Positions 56,487 to 64,000 of a stretch of 64,000 nt of DNA are shown one piece after another. How positions within the stretch are numbered: the stretch's first letter is position 1; each line of letters opens with the position of its first letter. The translations under genes were made by a program, and so were the position numbers. Origin of the DNA: Candidimonas sp. SYP-B2681 (GTDB taxonomy: Bacteria > Pseudomonadota > Gammaproteobacteria > Burkholderiales > Burkholderiaceae_B); contig NZ_RYDV01000004.1 in NCBI RefSeq assembly GCF_003971065.1, positions 124,001-188,000 of the forward strand, in the 5' to 3' direction. Under the pieces are notes generated by a model. The model was not told the DNA's origin. It ran no database searches and saw nothing but the letters and a program-made list of their open reading frames with translations.

Positions 56487-57278
56487 ATGTCTGCCCTTAC
56501 CCTAGAACATATCTCGAAGATATACGCGCCGCGCGCCCGCAGCCTTAAAGAACGGCTGACCTCGACGCCCAGAAAAAAGGGTTTCCAGGCACTCCATGAC
56601 GTCAGCTTCACGGTAGAACACGGAGAATTCTTCGGCTTGCTGGGCCCTAACGGCGCCGGCAAAACCACACTGATTTCCGTACTGGCCGGGCTTGCGCGCG
56701 CCACATCGGGCGTTGCCCGCGTCTGTGGCCATGATGTCGTCAGCGATTTTAAACAGTCGCGCCGCGCACTGGGAGTCGTTCCCCAGGAAATCGTTTACGA
56801 TCCCTTTTTCAGTGTTCGCGAAACCCTGCGCCTGCAGTCGGGGTATTTCGGACTACGCAACAACGACGACTGGATCGACGAGATTCTTAGCAATTTGGGC
56901 CTGTCCGACAAGGCTGACGCCAATATGCGCGCGCTATCGGGCGGCATGAAGCGACGGGTGCTGGTCGCCCAAGCCCTGGTGCATCGTCCCCCGGTCATCA
57001 TTCTTGACGAGCCCACTGCCGGGGTCGACGTCGATCTACGCCGCACGCTATGGGAATTTATTGCTCGTCTGAACAAAGAAGGCCACACCATATTGCTGAC
57101 CACCCATTATCTGGAAGAAGCCGAAGCCCTTTGCGGCCGGATCGCCATGCTGAAGGCCGGGCGCGTGGTTGCCCTGGACACCACGCAGGCACTATTGGCG
57201 CGGGTCGGCGGCAATGACCTGGAAGACGCTTTCGTGCGCATCATGAATGACGACGACTTCCTTGGGGTAACGGCATGA
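56487..57278 (+). CDS. ABC-2-type transporter ATPase (YadG-like)
   Basis: 263-residue ATPase. Walker A is [10 protein letters not shown]-loop [19 protein letters not shown], signature [20 protein letters not shown], Walker [13 protein letters not shown] and H-loop [13 protein letters not shown]. These features match the YadG/NodI exporter group. I start it at ATG 56487 ([13 protein letters not shown]) because an upstream ATG at 56463 lies inside a terminator hairpin. It overlaps its permease gene by 4 bp. Confidence 0.92.
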   Translation: MSALTLEHISKIYAPRARSLKERLTSTPRKKGFQALHDVSFTVEHGEFFGLLGPNGAGKTTLISVLAGLARATSGVARVCGHDVVSDFKQSRRALGVVPQEIVYDPFFSVRETLRLQSGYFGLRNNDDWIDEILSNLGLSDKADANMRALSGGMKRRVLVAQALVHRPPVIILDEPTAGVDVDLRRTLWEFIARLNKEGHTILLTTHYLEEAEALCGRIAMLKAGRVVALDTTQALLARVGGNDLEDAFVRIMNDDDFLGVTA

Positions 57279-58069
57279 GCTCTGTTTCGCGTATCAAGCC
57301 GCGCACCGACATGGGGTCGGGCTTTCCGACCTTGCTGCGCAAGGAACTCACGCGTTTCTGGAAAGTTGCTTTCCAGACCATCGCGGCCCCGGTGCTTACT
57401 GCCCTGCTGTATCTGCTGATTTTTGCCCACGTGCTGGAAGGGCGGGTGCAGGTCTATGACACGGTGCCTTACACGTCGTTCCTGATCCCGGGCCTGATGA
57501 TGATGAGCATGCTGCAAAATTCGTTTGCAAATCCATCGTCGTCGCTGATTCAAAGCCGAATCACTGGGAACCTGGTCTTCATACTGCTGCCGCCTTTGTC
57601 GCATCGCGAGATTTTCGGCGCCTATATGCTGGCTGCCATCGCCCGAGGGCTGTGCGTAGGCGCCTGCGTCTGGCTGGTGGCCCTGTTTTTTGTCGTGTTG
57701 CCGGTAAACAACCTGCTTTGGGTGTTGGTCTTTGGCGTGTTGTCTTGCGGCATCATGGGTACGCTGGGCATTATTGCTGGCCTGTGGTCGGAAAAATTCG
57801 ACCAGCTCGCCGCGTTCCAGAACTTCCTGATCATGCCGGCCACGTTCCTATCAGGGGTGTTCTATTCCATACACAGCCTGCCCCCTTTCTGGCAGGCGGT
57901 CTCGCGCTGGAACCCCATTTTCTACACAATCGACGGCTTCCGCTACGGCTTTTTCGCTGTTTCGGACGTATCGCCATGGCAAAGTCTGGCCGTGGTCAGC
58001 GGCGTATTTGCCGTGCTCTGCCTGTTTGCCATGCGCCTGCTGGCCAGCGGCTATAAACTTCGGAATTAA
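57275..58069 (+). CDS. ABC-2-type transporter permease (YadH-like)
   Basis: 264-residue inner-membrane permease with six predicted helices. Family text includes LLRKELTRFWKVAFQTIAAP at the start, SYxxFLIPGL-type YTSFLIPGLMMMSMLQNSFA, and FLSGVFYSIHSLPPFWQAVS near the C-terminus. It forms an exporter with the upstream ATPase. Cargo unknown; the position between mla and murA in betaproteobacteria hints at an envelope role. Confidence 0.92.
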   Translation: MSSVSRIKPRTDMGSGFPTLLRKELTRFWKVAFQTIAAPVLTALLYLLIFAHVLEGRVQVYDTVPYTSFLIPGLMMMSMLQNSFANPSSSLIQSRITGNLVFILLPPLSHREIFGAYMLAAIARGLCVGACVWLVALFFVVLPVNNLLWVLVFGVLSCGIMGTLGIIAGLWSEKFDQLAAFQNFLIMPATFLSGVFYSIHSLPPFWQAVSRWNPIFYTIDGFRYGFFAVSDVSPWQSLAVVSGVFAVLCLFAMRLLASGYKLRN

Positions 58070-58074
58070 TTGTT

Positions 58075-58323
58075 ATGTTGCCTACCCCAGAACAAGTACG
58101 CCAGTACATCGCCGACAATCTGCCCTGCGAACATCTTGAAGTCCAGGGCGACGGTTCGCACTTCGAAGCGATCATCGTCAGTGCCGCCTTTGAAGGAAAA
58201 CGTCTTATTGCGCGCCACCAACTGGTGTATTCCGCACTGGGCGACCGCATGAAGGCCGAGATCCACGCCCTGTCCATGCGCACCCTTACCCCCGCCGAAT
58301 ACAAGGCGAACCCGAATGGATAA
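58075..58323 (+). CDS. ibaG: BolA/IbaG-family protein
   Basis: 82-residue BolA-fold protein. The core is [20 protein letters not shown], the invariant segment [17 protein letters not shown] with conserved His, and a final helix [13 protein letters not shown]. BolA proteins bind a 2Fe-2S cluster with monothiol glutaredoxin. In E. coli ibaG lies between mlaB and murA, as here relative to mla and murA. It overlaps murA by 8 bp. Confidence 0.9.
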   Translation: MLPTPEQVRQYIADNLPCEHLEVQGDGSHFEAIIVSAAFEGKRLIARHQLVYSALGDRMKAEIHALSMRTLTPAEYKANPNG

Positions 58324-59581
58324 ACTGCAGATAACTGGCGGCAACCGCCTTAATGGCGAAATTTCGGTGTCGGGGGCCAAAAACGCAGCACTGCCTATAT
58401 TGTGCGCCAGCCTGCTTACCGCCGACTCCATCGCGCTGGAGAACGTGCCTGATCTTAAAGACATCGGCACGACCCTGCGCCTGCTGGCCCAAATGGGCGT
58501 GCAGTCCGAGCGCGGCAACGATGGCACGCTGCAACTGAACGCCGCGAACGTAAGCAGCCTTGAAGCCCCCTACGAACTGGTCAAGACCATGCGGGCCTCC
58601 ATTCTGGTACTGGGGCCACTGCTGTCCCGTTTCGGCGAGGCCCGTGTCAGCCTACCGGGCGGCTGCGCAATCGGGCAGCGCCCGGTCGACCAGCACATCA
58701 AGGGGCTGGAGGCCATGGGCGCCGACATCACGATCGAACATGGCTTTGTCGTGGCCAAGGCGAAACGCCTGAAAGGCGCGTCCATCCGGACCGACATGGT
58801 CACTGTGACCGGCACCGAGAACCTGATGATGGCGGCCGTGCTAGCCGAGGGCCGAACGACCCTTGAAAACGCGGCGCGCGAACCCGAAATCATCGACCTG
58901 GCGGAACTTCTGAATAAAATGGGCGCCCGCATTCAGGGCCACGGCGGCGACCGCATTGTCATCGACGGCGTCGATCGCCTGCATGGCGCCAGCCATCGCG
59001 TCGTGGCCGATCGCATTGAGGCCGGTACCTTCCTGTGCGCCGTAGGCGCCACGGGCGGCGAAATCATGCTGCGCCAGGCTGCACCCGCCACCATGGGCGC
59101 CATTATCGACAAGCTGCAGGAAGCAGGCCTGACCATCGAGTGCGGCGAGGACTGGATACGCGGTTCCATGAACAAGCGTCCCAAGGCCACCGGCTTTCGC
59201 ACGCGCGAGTACCCGGGCTTTCCCACCGATATGCAGGCTCAAGTCATGGCGCTCAATACGCTGGCCGATGGTACTGCCGTTATCGTGGAAAATATTTTCG
59301 AAAACCGTTACATGCACGTCCAGGAACTGGGCCGCATGGGCGCCCAAATCGACATCGACGGCCACACCGCAGTCGTGACCGGCATACCGCAGCTGTCTGG
59401 CGCCACCGTCATGGCGACCGACCTGCGGGCTTCGGCCAGCTTGGTCATTGCCGGCCTGGCCGCCTACGGCGACACCGTGGTCGAGCGCATCTACCACCTG
59501 GATCGCGGTTACGAGCGTATGGAAGAAAAGCTACGTTCGGTCGGTGCCAATATTCAACGCATAACCCGGAAAATCGCATGA
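58316..59581 (+). CDS. murA: UDP-N-acetylglucosamine 1-carboxyvinyltransferase
   Basis: 421-residue enzyme for the first committed step of peptidoglycan synthesis, transferring enolpyruvate from PEP to UDP-GlcNAc. The N-terminus [20 protein letters not shown] contains the conserved Lys/Asn pair at AKNAALPI, and the active-site cysteine is Cys117 in [15 protein letters not shown], the fosfomycin target. It overlaps ibaG by 8 bp and hisG by 4 bp. Confidence 0.97.
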   Translation: MDKLQITGGNRLNGEISVSGAKNAALPILCASLLTADSIALENVPDLKDIGTTLRLLAQMGVQSERGNDGTLQLNAANVSSLEAPYELVKTMRASILVLGPLLSRFGEARVSLPGGCAIGQRPVDQHIKGLEAMGADITIEHGFVVAKAKRLKGASIRTDMVTVTGTENLMMAAVLAEGRTTLENAAREPEIIDLAELLNKMGARIQGHGGDRIVIDGVDRLHGASHRVVADRIEAGTFLCAVGATGGEIMLRQAAPATMGAIIDKLQEAGLTIECGEDWIRGSMNKRPKATGFRTREYPGFPTDMQAQVMALNTLADGTAVIVENIFENRYMHVQELGRMGAQIDIDGHTAVVTGIPQLSGATVMATDLRASASLVIAGLAAYGDTVVERIYHLDRGYERMEEKLRSVGANIQRITRKIA

Positions 59582-60255
59582 GCCCAGCCAGCCTCGACCG
59601 ACCTTTAACGCTCGCCTTGTCCAAAGGGCGTATTTTTGACGAGACCATGCCCTTGCTGGAGGCAGCAGGGATTCACGTCACCGAGAGCCCGGAATCATCG
59701 CGCAAACTGATTCTGCCAACCAGCAGCTCCGATCTGCAGCTGATTATCGTCCGGGCCTCCGACGTTCCGACCTATGTCCAATATGGCGCGGCGGATTTCG
59801 GCATTGCCGGCAAAGACGTGCTGTTCGAGCATGCCGCCGACCATCCGGGCGGCCTGTACCAGCCTGTCGACCTGAACATCGCCCGTTGCCGCCTTTGCGT
59901 TGCAGTGCGCAAGGGTTTCGACTATGAAGCCGCTGTGCATCAGGGCTCGCGCCTTCGTGTTGCGACCAAATACGTGCACGCGGCGCGCGAGCACTTTGCC
60001 CGTAAGGGCGTGTACGTAGACCTGATAAAGCTTTACGGATCAATGGAATTGGCGCCGCTGGTAGGCCTGGCCGATGCCATCGTCGACCTGGTTTCCACGG
60101 GCGGCACGCTGAAAGCCAACAATCTAGAGGCCGTCGAAGACGTGGCCGATATCTCGTCGCGGCTTATCGTCAACCAGGCATCGCTCAAGACACGGACGGC
60201 AAAATTGCAGCCGCTTATCGATTCCTTTGCGCGCGCTTCGGCGCTTCCGGCATAG
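59578..60255 (+). CDS. hisG: ATP phosphoribosyltransferase, short form
   Basis: 225-residue enzyme of the first step of histidine synthesis (ATP + PRPP). It has [20 protein letters not shown] at the N-terminus and [20 protein letters not shown], the PRPP-binding loop. The lack of the C-terminal regulatory domain makes it the short form, which needs HisZ encoded elsewhere. It overlaps the murA stop by 4 bp. Confidence 0.95.
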   Translation: MSPASLDRPLTLALSKGRIFDETMPLLEAAGIHVTESPESSRKLILPTSSSDLQLIIVRASDVPTYVQYGAADFGIAGKDVLFEHAADHPGGLYQPVDLNIARCRLCVAVRKGFDYEAAVHQGSRLRVATKYVHAAREHFARKGVYVDLIKLYGSMELAPLVGLADAIVDLVSTGGTLKANNLEAVEDVADISSRLIVNQASLKTRTAKLQPLIDSFARASALPA

Positions 60256-60340
60256 TCCCCGGGGCCTGCTCGTGGCCCGGATCGCCGTCCATTACGGTAT
60301 ACACTCTTCGTAATACATTGCATTTTCCAGCGTTAAAGCC

Positions 60341-61648
60341 ATGGCCCTTATTACACGTTTAAGCACCCAGTCCGAATCATTCAATTCTGCGCTACGCACT
60401 TTGCTGGCCTTTGATGCCTCGCAAGACGAGTCCATCGAACGCGCCACGGCGGACATTCTTAAAAATGTACAACAGCATGGCGACAGCGCCGTGCTTGACT
60501 ATACACAGCGATTCGATCGTGTCTCGGCACCTTCGGTTGCCGCGCTGGAAATAGAGCGTCGCGAATGGCTGGCGGCGCTGGATCAGTTGCCGTCAGGACA
60601 GCGCCAGGCGCTTGAAACCGCGGCGGAACGGGTGCGTGTGTACCACGATCATCAACGCGCGCAAACCTGGACCTATACCGAAGCCGACGGCACGGTACTG
60701 GGTCAGAAGGTCACCCCGCTTGATCGAGTCGGCCTTTATGTGCCTGGCGGCAAGGCGGCGTATCCGTCCTCCGTGCTAATGAACGCCGTTCCGGCCAAGG
60801 TGGCCGGAGTTCCCGAGGTCATCATGGTGACTCCCACGCCCGATGGCGTGCGCAATCCCATGGTGCTGGCAGCCGCCGCCATAGGCGGGGTCGACCGCGT
60901 ATGGGGCATAGGCGGCGCGCAGGCAGTGGGCGCCCTGGCCTATGGCACTCAAACGCTGTCGCCGGTCGATAAAATCGTGGGCCCGGGCAACGCCTATGTG
61001 GCCGCCGCGAAGCGCCGGGTATTCGGCACGGTGGGCATAGACATGATCGCCGGCCCTAGCGAAATCTTGATCATCTGCGATGGCGCCACGCCAGCCGACT
61101 GGATCGCCATGGACTTGTTTTCGCAAGCCGAGCACGACGAAATGGCCCAGGCGATTTTGCTTTGCCCCAGCGCCAGCTATCTGGACGAAGTCGAAGCGGC
61201 CATCGCCCGACTGCTGCCTACCATGCCCCGCGCCGACATCATTCGCGCGAGCCTGGCCGGGCGCGGCGCGCTGATATTAGTGCAAGACCTGGACGAAGCC
61301 TGCGAAATCGCCAATAATATTGCACCTGAGCACCTCGAAATCTCAACCGAAAATCCCCAGCAATGGGCCGATAAAATCCGCCATGCTGGCGCGATATTCC
61401 TGGGCCGATATAGCTCCGAATCGCTGGGCGATTACTGCGCAGGCCCTAATCACGTTCTGCCCACCTCGCGCACTGCGCGCTTTTCTTCGCCGCTGGGCGT
61501 GTATGATTTTCAGAAACGGTCCAGCCTTATCCATGTGTCGCAAGCCGGCGCTCAAACATTGGGGCGCGTAGCGGCTACACTGGCCTATGGCGAAGGGCTG
61601 CAAGCCCATGCCGCCAGCGCCGAATACCGCCTTAACCTATCAAATTGA
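60341..61648 (+). CDS. hisD: Histidinol dehydrogenase
   Basis: 435-residue zinc enzyme that oxidises L-histidinol to histidine in two NAD-dependent steps. Landmarks: [67 protein letters not shown] and [20 protein letters not shown]. Length is typical. It follows hisG by 85 bp and precedes hisB by 10 bp; hisC, often located here, is absent. Confidence 0.96.
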   Translation: MALITRLSTQSESFNSALRTLLAFDASQDESIERATADILKNVQQHGDSAVLDYTQRFDRVSAPSVAALEIERREWLAALDQLPSGQRQALETAAERVRVYHDHQRAQTWTYTEADGTVLGQKVTPLDRVGLYVPGGKAAYPSSVLMNAVPAKVAGVPEVIMVTPTPDGVRNPMVLAAAAIGGVDRVWGIGGAQAVGALAYGTQTLSPVDKIVGPGNAYVAAAKRRVFGTVGIDMIAGPSEILIICDGATPADWIAMDLFSQAEHDEMAQAILLCPSASYLDEVEAAIARLLPTMPRADIIRASLAGRGALILVQDLDEACEIANNIAPEHLEISTENPQQWADKIRHAGAIFLGRYSSESLGDYCAGPNHVLPTSRTARFSSPLGVYDFQKRSSLIHVSQAGAQTLGRVAATLAYGEGLQAHAASAEYRLNLSN

Positions 61649-61658
61649 AGTCCTGAAC

Positions 61659-62246
61659 ATGCGTACTGCCGACATTACCCGAAACACCAACGAAACGCGT
61701 GTGCGCGTTTCCATCAATCTTGACGGCACCGGCCGTCAAACCATCAATACCGGCGTGCCGTTCCTGGATCACATGCTCGACCAGATTGCACGTCACGGCC
61801 TTATCGACCTTGATATCCATTGCGACGGCGACACCGAAATCGATGACCACCACACGGTGGAAGACGTCGGCATCACACTGGGCCAAGCATTTGCAGCCGC
61901 CGTGGGCGATAAGTCGGGCCTACGCCGCTACGGCCATTCTTATGTGCCGCTCGACGAAGCCCTGTCCCGTGTTGTAATCGACTTCTCCGGCCGCCCGGGC
62001 CTGTACTATCACATTCCTTTCACGCGCTCGCACATCGGCCGCTTCGATGTCGACCTGGCGCGCGAATTTTTCCAGGGCTTTGTCAATCACGCCCTTGTCA
62101 CCATGCACATCGACAACCTGCGTGGCGAAAATTCCCATCACCAGTGCGAAACCGTATTCAAAGCGTTTGGTCGGGCCTTGCGCATGGCAACCGAATTCGA
62201 TCCGCGCAATGCCGGGGTTGTTCCCTCGACCAAGGGCGTCCTCTAA
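61659..62246 (+). CDS. hisB: Imidazoleglycerol-phosphate dehydratase
   Basis: 195-residue monofunctional HisB. Mn-binding His-rich motifs are [31 protein letters not shown] and the second-half pair [12 protein letters not shown] and [19 protein letters not shown]. The start ATG 61659 gives the common N-terminus [15 protein letters not shown]; upstream extension to 61587 would overlap hisD. Confidence 0.95.
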   Translation: MRTADITRNTNETRVRVSINLDGTGRQTINTGVPFLDHMLDQIARHGLIDLDIHCDGDTEIDDHHTVEDVGITLGQAFAAAVGDKSGLRRYGHSYVPLDEALSRVVIDFSGRPGLYYHIPFTRSHIGRFDVDLAREFFQGFVNHALVTMHIDNLRGENSHHQCETVFKAFGRALRMATEFDPRNAGVVPSTKGVL

Positions 62247-62267
62247 ACCGTTAAACGGCTGCTTTTC

Positions 62268-62921
62268 GTGAATACAATCGCCATTGTTGATTACGGCATG
62301 GGAAATTTCCATTCGGTGGCCCGGGCCCTTCAGGCCGCGGCACCCGATGCCGACATCAGAGTCTGTAACCAGGCCAGTGAAATCGACCGAGCGTCGCGCG
62401 TGGTGTTTCCCGGCCAAGGCGCCATGCCCGACTGCATGCGGACGTTGAATAAATCAGGTCTGCGTGAAGCCGTGATCCGCGCTGCTAACACCAAGCCATT
62501 GCTGGGCGTGTGCGTTGGCGAACAAATGCTTTTCAGCAACAGCGAAGAAGGCAACGTACCCTGCCTTAACGTATTCCCCGGCCAGGTCAAACGCTTTGCC
62601 GGCCCGCAGTACGCCACGTCCGCGCAAACGGGCCAGGAACACGAGCTGCTGAAGGTGCCACATATGGGCTGGAACTGTGTCCAGCAGGTGCAAGACCATC
62701 CCTTGTGGGCGGGTATTCCCGACGACTGCCATTTTTATTTTGTGCACAGCTACTATGTAGTACCAGATGATCCAGCGCTCACGGTAGGGGTTAGCCACTA
62801 CGGACAGGGCTTTACCTCAGCGGTCGCAGCGGCTAATATTTTTGCGGTACAGTTTCATCCCGAAAAAAGCGCCGACCATGGCCTGCGTCTATATCGAAAT
62901 TTTGTTGACTGGAATCCATAA
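62268..62921 (+). CDS. hisH: Imidazole glycerol phosphate synthase, glutaminase subunit
   Basis: 217-residue class I amidotransferase that makes ammonia for HisF. It begins [20 protein letters not shown], has the nucleophile in [18 protein letters not shown], and ends with the catalytic His/Glu pair in [20 protein letters not shown]. Start is GTG 62268, 21 bp after hisB. Unlike its neighbours it is followed by a 220-bp gap. Confidence 0.95.
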   Translation: MNTIAIVDYGMGNFHSVARALQAAAPDADIRVCNQASEIDRASRVVFPGQGAMPDCMRTLNKSGLREAVIRAANTKPLLGVCVGEQMLFSNSEEGNVPCLNVFPGQVKRFAGPQYATSAQTGQEHELLKVPHMGWNCVQQVQDHPLWAGIPDDCHFYFVHSYYVVPDDPALTVGVSHYGQGFTSAVAAANIFAVQFHPEKSADHGLRLYRNFVDWNP

Positions 62922-62933
62922 TTCCATGTCTAG

Positions 62934-63010
62934 ATCAAATGTGCACGTTGTCGACGTCGCTTGCCTTACGCCAGTAATGTCTGCCCTTCGCCCTCGCGTT
63001 CACGCTTGAT
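62934..63010. repeat. Dispersed intergenic repeat, copy B
   Basis: Lies in the hisH-hisA gap. Bases 62943-62966 are identical to 42419-42442 (copy A). Both copies contain a GTCGAC palindrome in a CG-rich core and end at CGCTTGAT. Copy B is 6 bases longer in the middle. No insertion-sequence gene accompanies either copy. Confidence 0.75.
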
Positions 63011-63141
63011 CCAGAAGCGAAATAACATCTTGCGCTGCGACGCATACCCACGCTAAACCGATTTCCGTCCGGCATCACCGACATTTAAGCAATACTGATT
63101 ACTCCTTTACTCCCTTTCACTGAATTTATCGGCTATTGATC

Positions 63142-63885
63142 ATGCTACTCATCCCCGCCATCGACCTCCAAGACGGGCGCTGTGTGCGCCTTCGCCAAGG
63201 TGACCTGGACGACGCAACTATTTTTTCTGAAGACCCCTCCGCTATCGCGACGCAATGGATAGATCAAGGGGCACGGCGGCTGCATCTGGTTGACCTGAAT
63301 GGTGCAGTAGCAGGCAAGCCCAAGAACGAATCCGCCATCAAGGCGATCATTGCGGCTGTGGGTGGCGACATCCCGGTGCAGATCGGCGGCGGTATCCGCG
63401 ACCTGGACACCATAGAACGCTATCTCGACGCCGGCATCTCGTACGTCATCATTGGTACAGCGGCGGTCAAAGATCCTGGCTTCCTGCACGACGCATGTAG
63501 CGCCTTTCCGGGCAACATCATCGTCGGCCTTGATGCCCGCGAAGGCAAAGTGGCAACCGACGGCTGGAGCAAGCTTACCCGCCACGACGTTCTCGACCTG
63601 GCTCGCAAGTTCGAAGATTACGGTTGCGAAGCCATTATCTACACCGACATCGGCCGCGACGGCATGTTGTCGGGTGTCAATATCGAAGCTACCGTCAAAC
63701 TGGCGCAACATGTGCGTATTCCCATCATTGCCTCGGGCGGCGTCACCGACCTGCGCGATATCGAAGCGCTCTGCGCCGTCGAGCACGAGGGCGTCGAAGG
63801 GGCCATTCTGGGGCGCAGTCTGTACGAAGGCACGCTGGATTTCGCCACTGCGCAAGAAATGGCCGACGAGCTGGGAACAGCATGA
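63142..63885 (+). CDS. hisA: Phosphoribosylformimino-5-aminoimidazole carboxamide ribotide isomerase
   Basis: 247-residue TIM barrel isomerase. It starts [20 protein letters not shown] with the catalytic Asp near residue 8, and has [20 protein letters not shown] and [19 protein letters not shown] with the second catalytic Asp. I take ATG 63142 rather than TTG 63136. A 220-bp gap with a dispersed repeat separates it from hisH, so it may have its own promoter. It overlaps hisF by 4 bp. Confidence 0.95.
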   Translation: MLLIPAIDLQDGRCVRLRQGDLDDATIFSEDPSAIATQWIDQGARRLHLVDLNGAVAGKPKNESAIKAIIAAVGGDIPVQIGGGIRDLDTIERYLDAGISYVIIGTAAVKDPGFLHDACSAFPGNIIVGLDAREGKVATDGWSKLTRHDVLDLARKFEDYGCEAIIYTDIGRDGMLSGVNIEATVKLAQHVRIPIIASGGVTDLRDIEALCAVEHEGVEGAILGRSLYEGTLDFATAQEMADELGTA

Positions 63886-64000
63886 GCCAAGCTTCTGCCT
63901 CGCTGAACGACACGACGCTTACGCGCCGCATTATTCCCTGCCTTGACGTCACAGCAGGGCGCGTCGTCAAGGGGGTCAACTTTGTTGACCTGGTCGATGC
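63882..64000 (+). CDS. hisF: Imidazole glycerol phosphate synthase, cyclase subunit (partial)
   Basis: Only the first 39 or so residues are inside the window; the gene runs off the right edge. The N-terminus after a short leader reads [20 protein letters not shown] followed by NFVDLVDA, with the catalytic Asp of the HisF barrel in CLDV. It overlaps the hisA stop by 4 bp and works as a complex with HisH. Confidence 0.93.
   Translation, partial: MSQASASLNDTTLTRRIIPCLDVTAGRVVKGVNFVDLVD

Overview
The window looks like chromosomal DNA of a GC-rich betaproteobacterium, most likely family Alcaligenaceae (Bordetella/Achromobacter/Pusillimonas relatives). I infer this from gene content: a Bug-type tripartite tricarboxylate receptor, many family III CoA-transferases, a second infA-like gene, and the run gltBD - mlaFEDAC - ABC-2 transporter - BolA/IbaG - murA - hisGDBHAF. 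No rRNA, tRNA, CRISPR array, prophage or intact insertion sequence was seen. I ran no database search; family calls rest on motifs and gene order read from the sequence.

Layout. 59-8218 (minus): an apparent operon running from a D-serine dehydratase through a complete peptide-type ABC importer to an M81 (MlrC-like) metallopeptidase, with a divergent LysR regulator. 9363-13272 (plus): a cupin, a Bug solute receptor, a CaiB/BaiF CoA-transferase and an acyl-CoA dehydrogenase. 13314-20983: a mosaic of small accessory genes and regulators (VOC protein, OYE flavoenzyme with divergent ArsR, glutathione transferase, DJ-1/PfpI protein, MarR with divergent DUF1330, arginase-like and GNAT pair, a secreted unknown). 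21009-27994: an IclR regulator divergent from a ferric/spermidine-type ABC importer fused by overlaps to a CoA-transferase and a CitE-like CoA lyase. 28015-36605 (minus): an enoyl-CoA hydratase, a complete Liv-type importer, an acyl-CoA ligase, a MaoC hydratase and a nitronate monooxygenase. 37132-45801: infA-like gene, pgi, two convergent EamA exporters, a thiolase plus HAD/hydratase beta-oxidation pair, and a RAYT-like protein that has lost its catalytic residues. 45816-64000: a newly recognised 61-codon gene, then the housekeeping block (glutamate synthase, Mla lipid transport, ABC-2 exporter, MurA, histidine biosynthesis); hisF is cut by the window end.

How the genes fit together. The left two thirds is catabolic accessory DNA: three importers and one solute receptor, each beside enzymes that would activate or cleave the imported acid or peptide, each with its own local regulator. 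The right third makes glutamate, maintains the outer membrane, builds peptidoglycan precursor and makes histidine. The most unusual items are (1) the catalytically stripped RAYT-family protein next to gltB, (2) the convergent small gene whose terminator lies inside the RAYT stop region, (3) a dispersed repeat of about 70-77 bp found once between the two beta-oxidation genes and once inside the his cluster, (4) a structured 526-bp gene-free stretch before the infA-like gene, and (5) absence of mlaB and hisC from otherwise canonical clusters.
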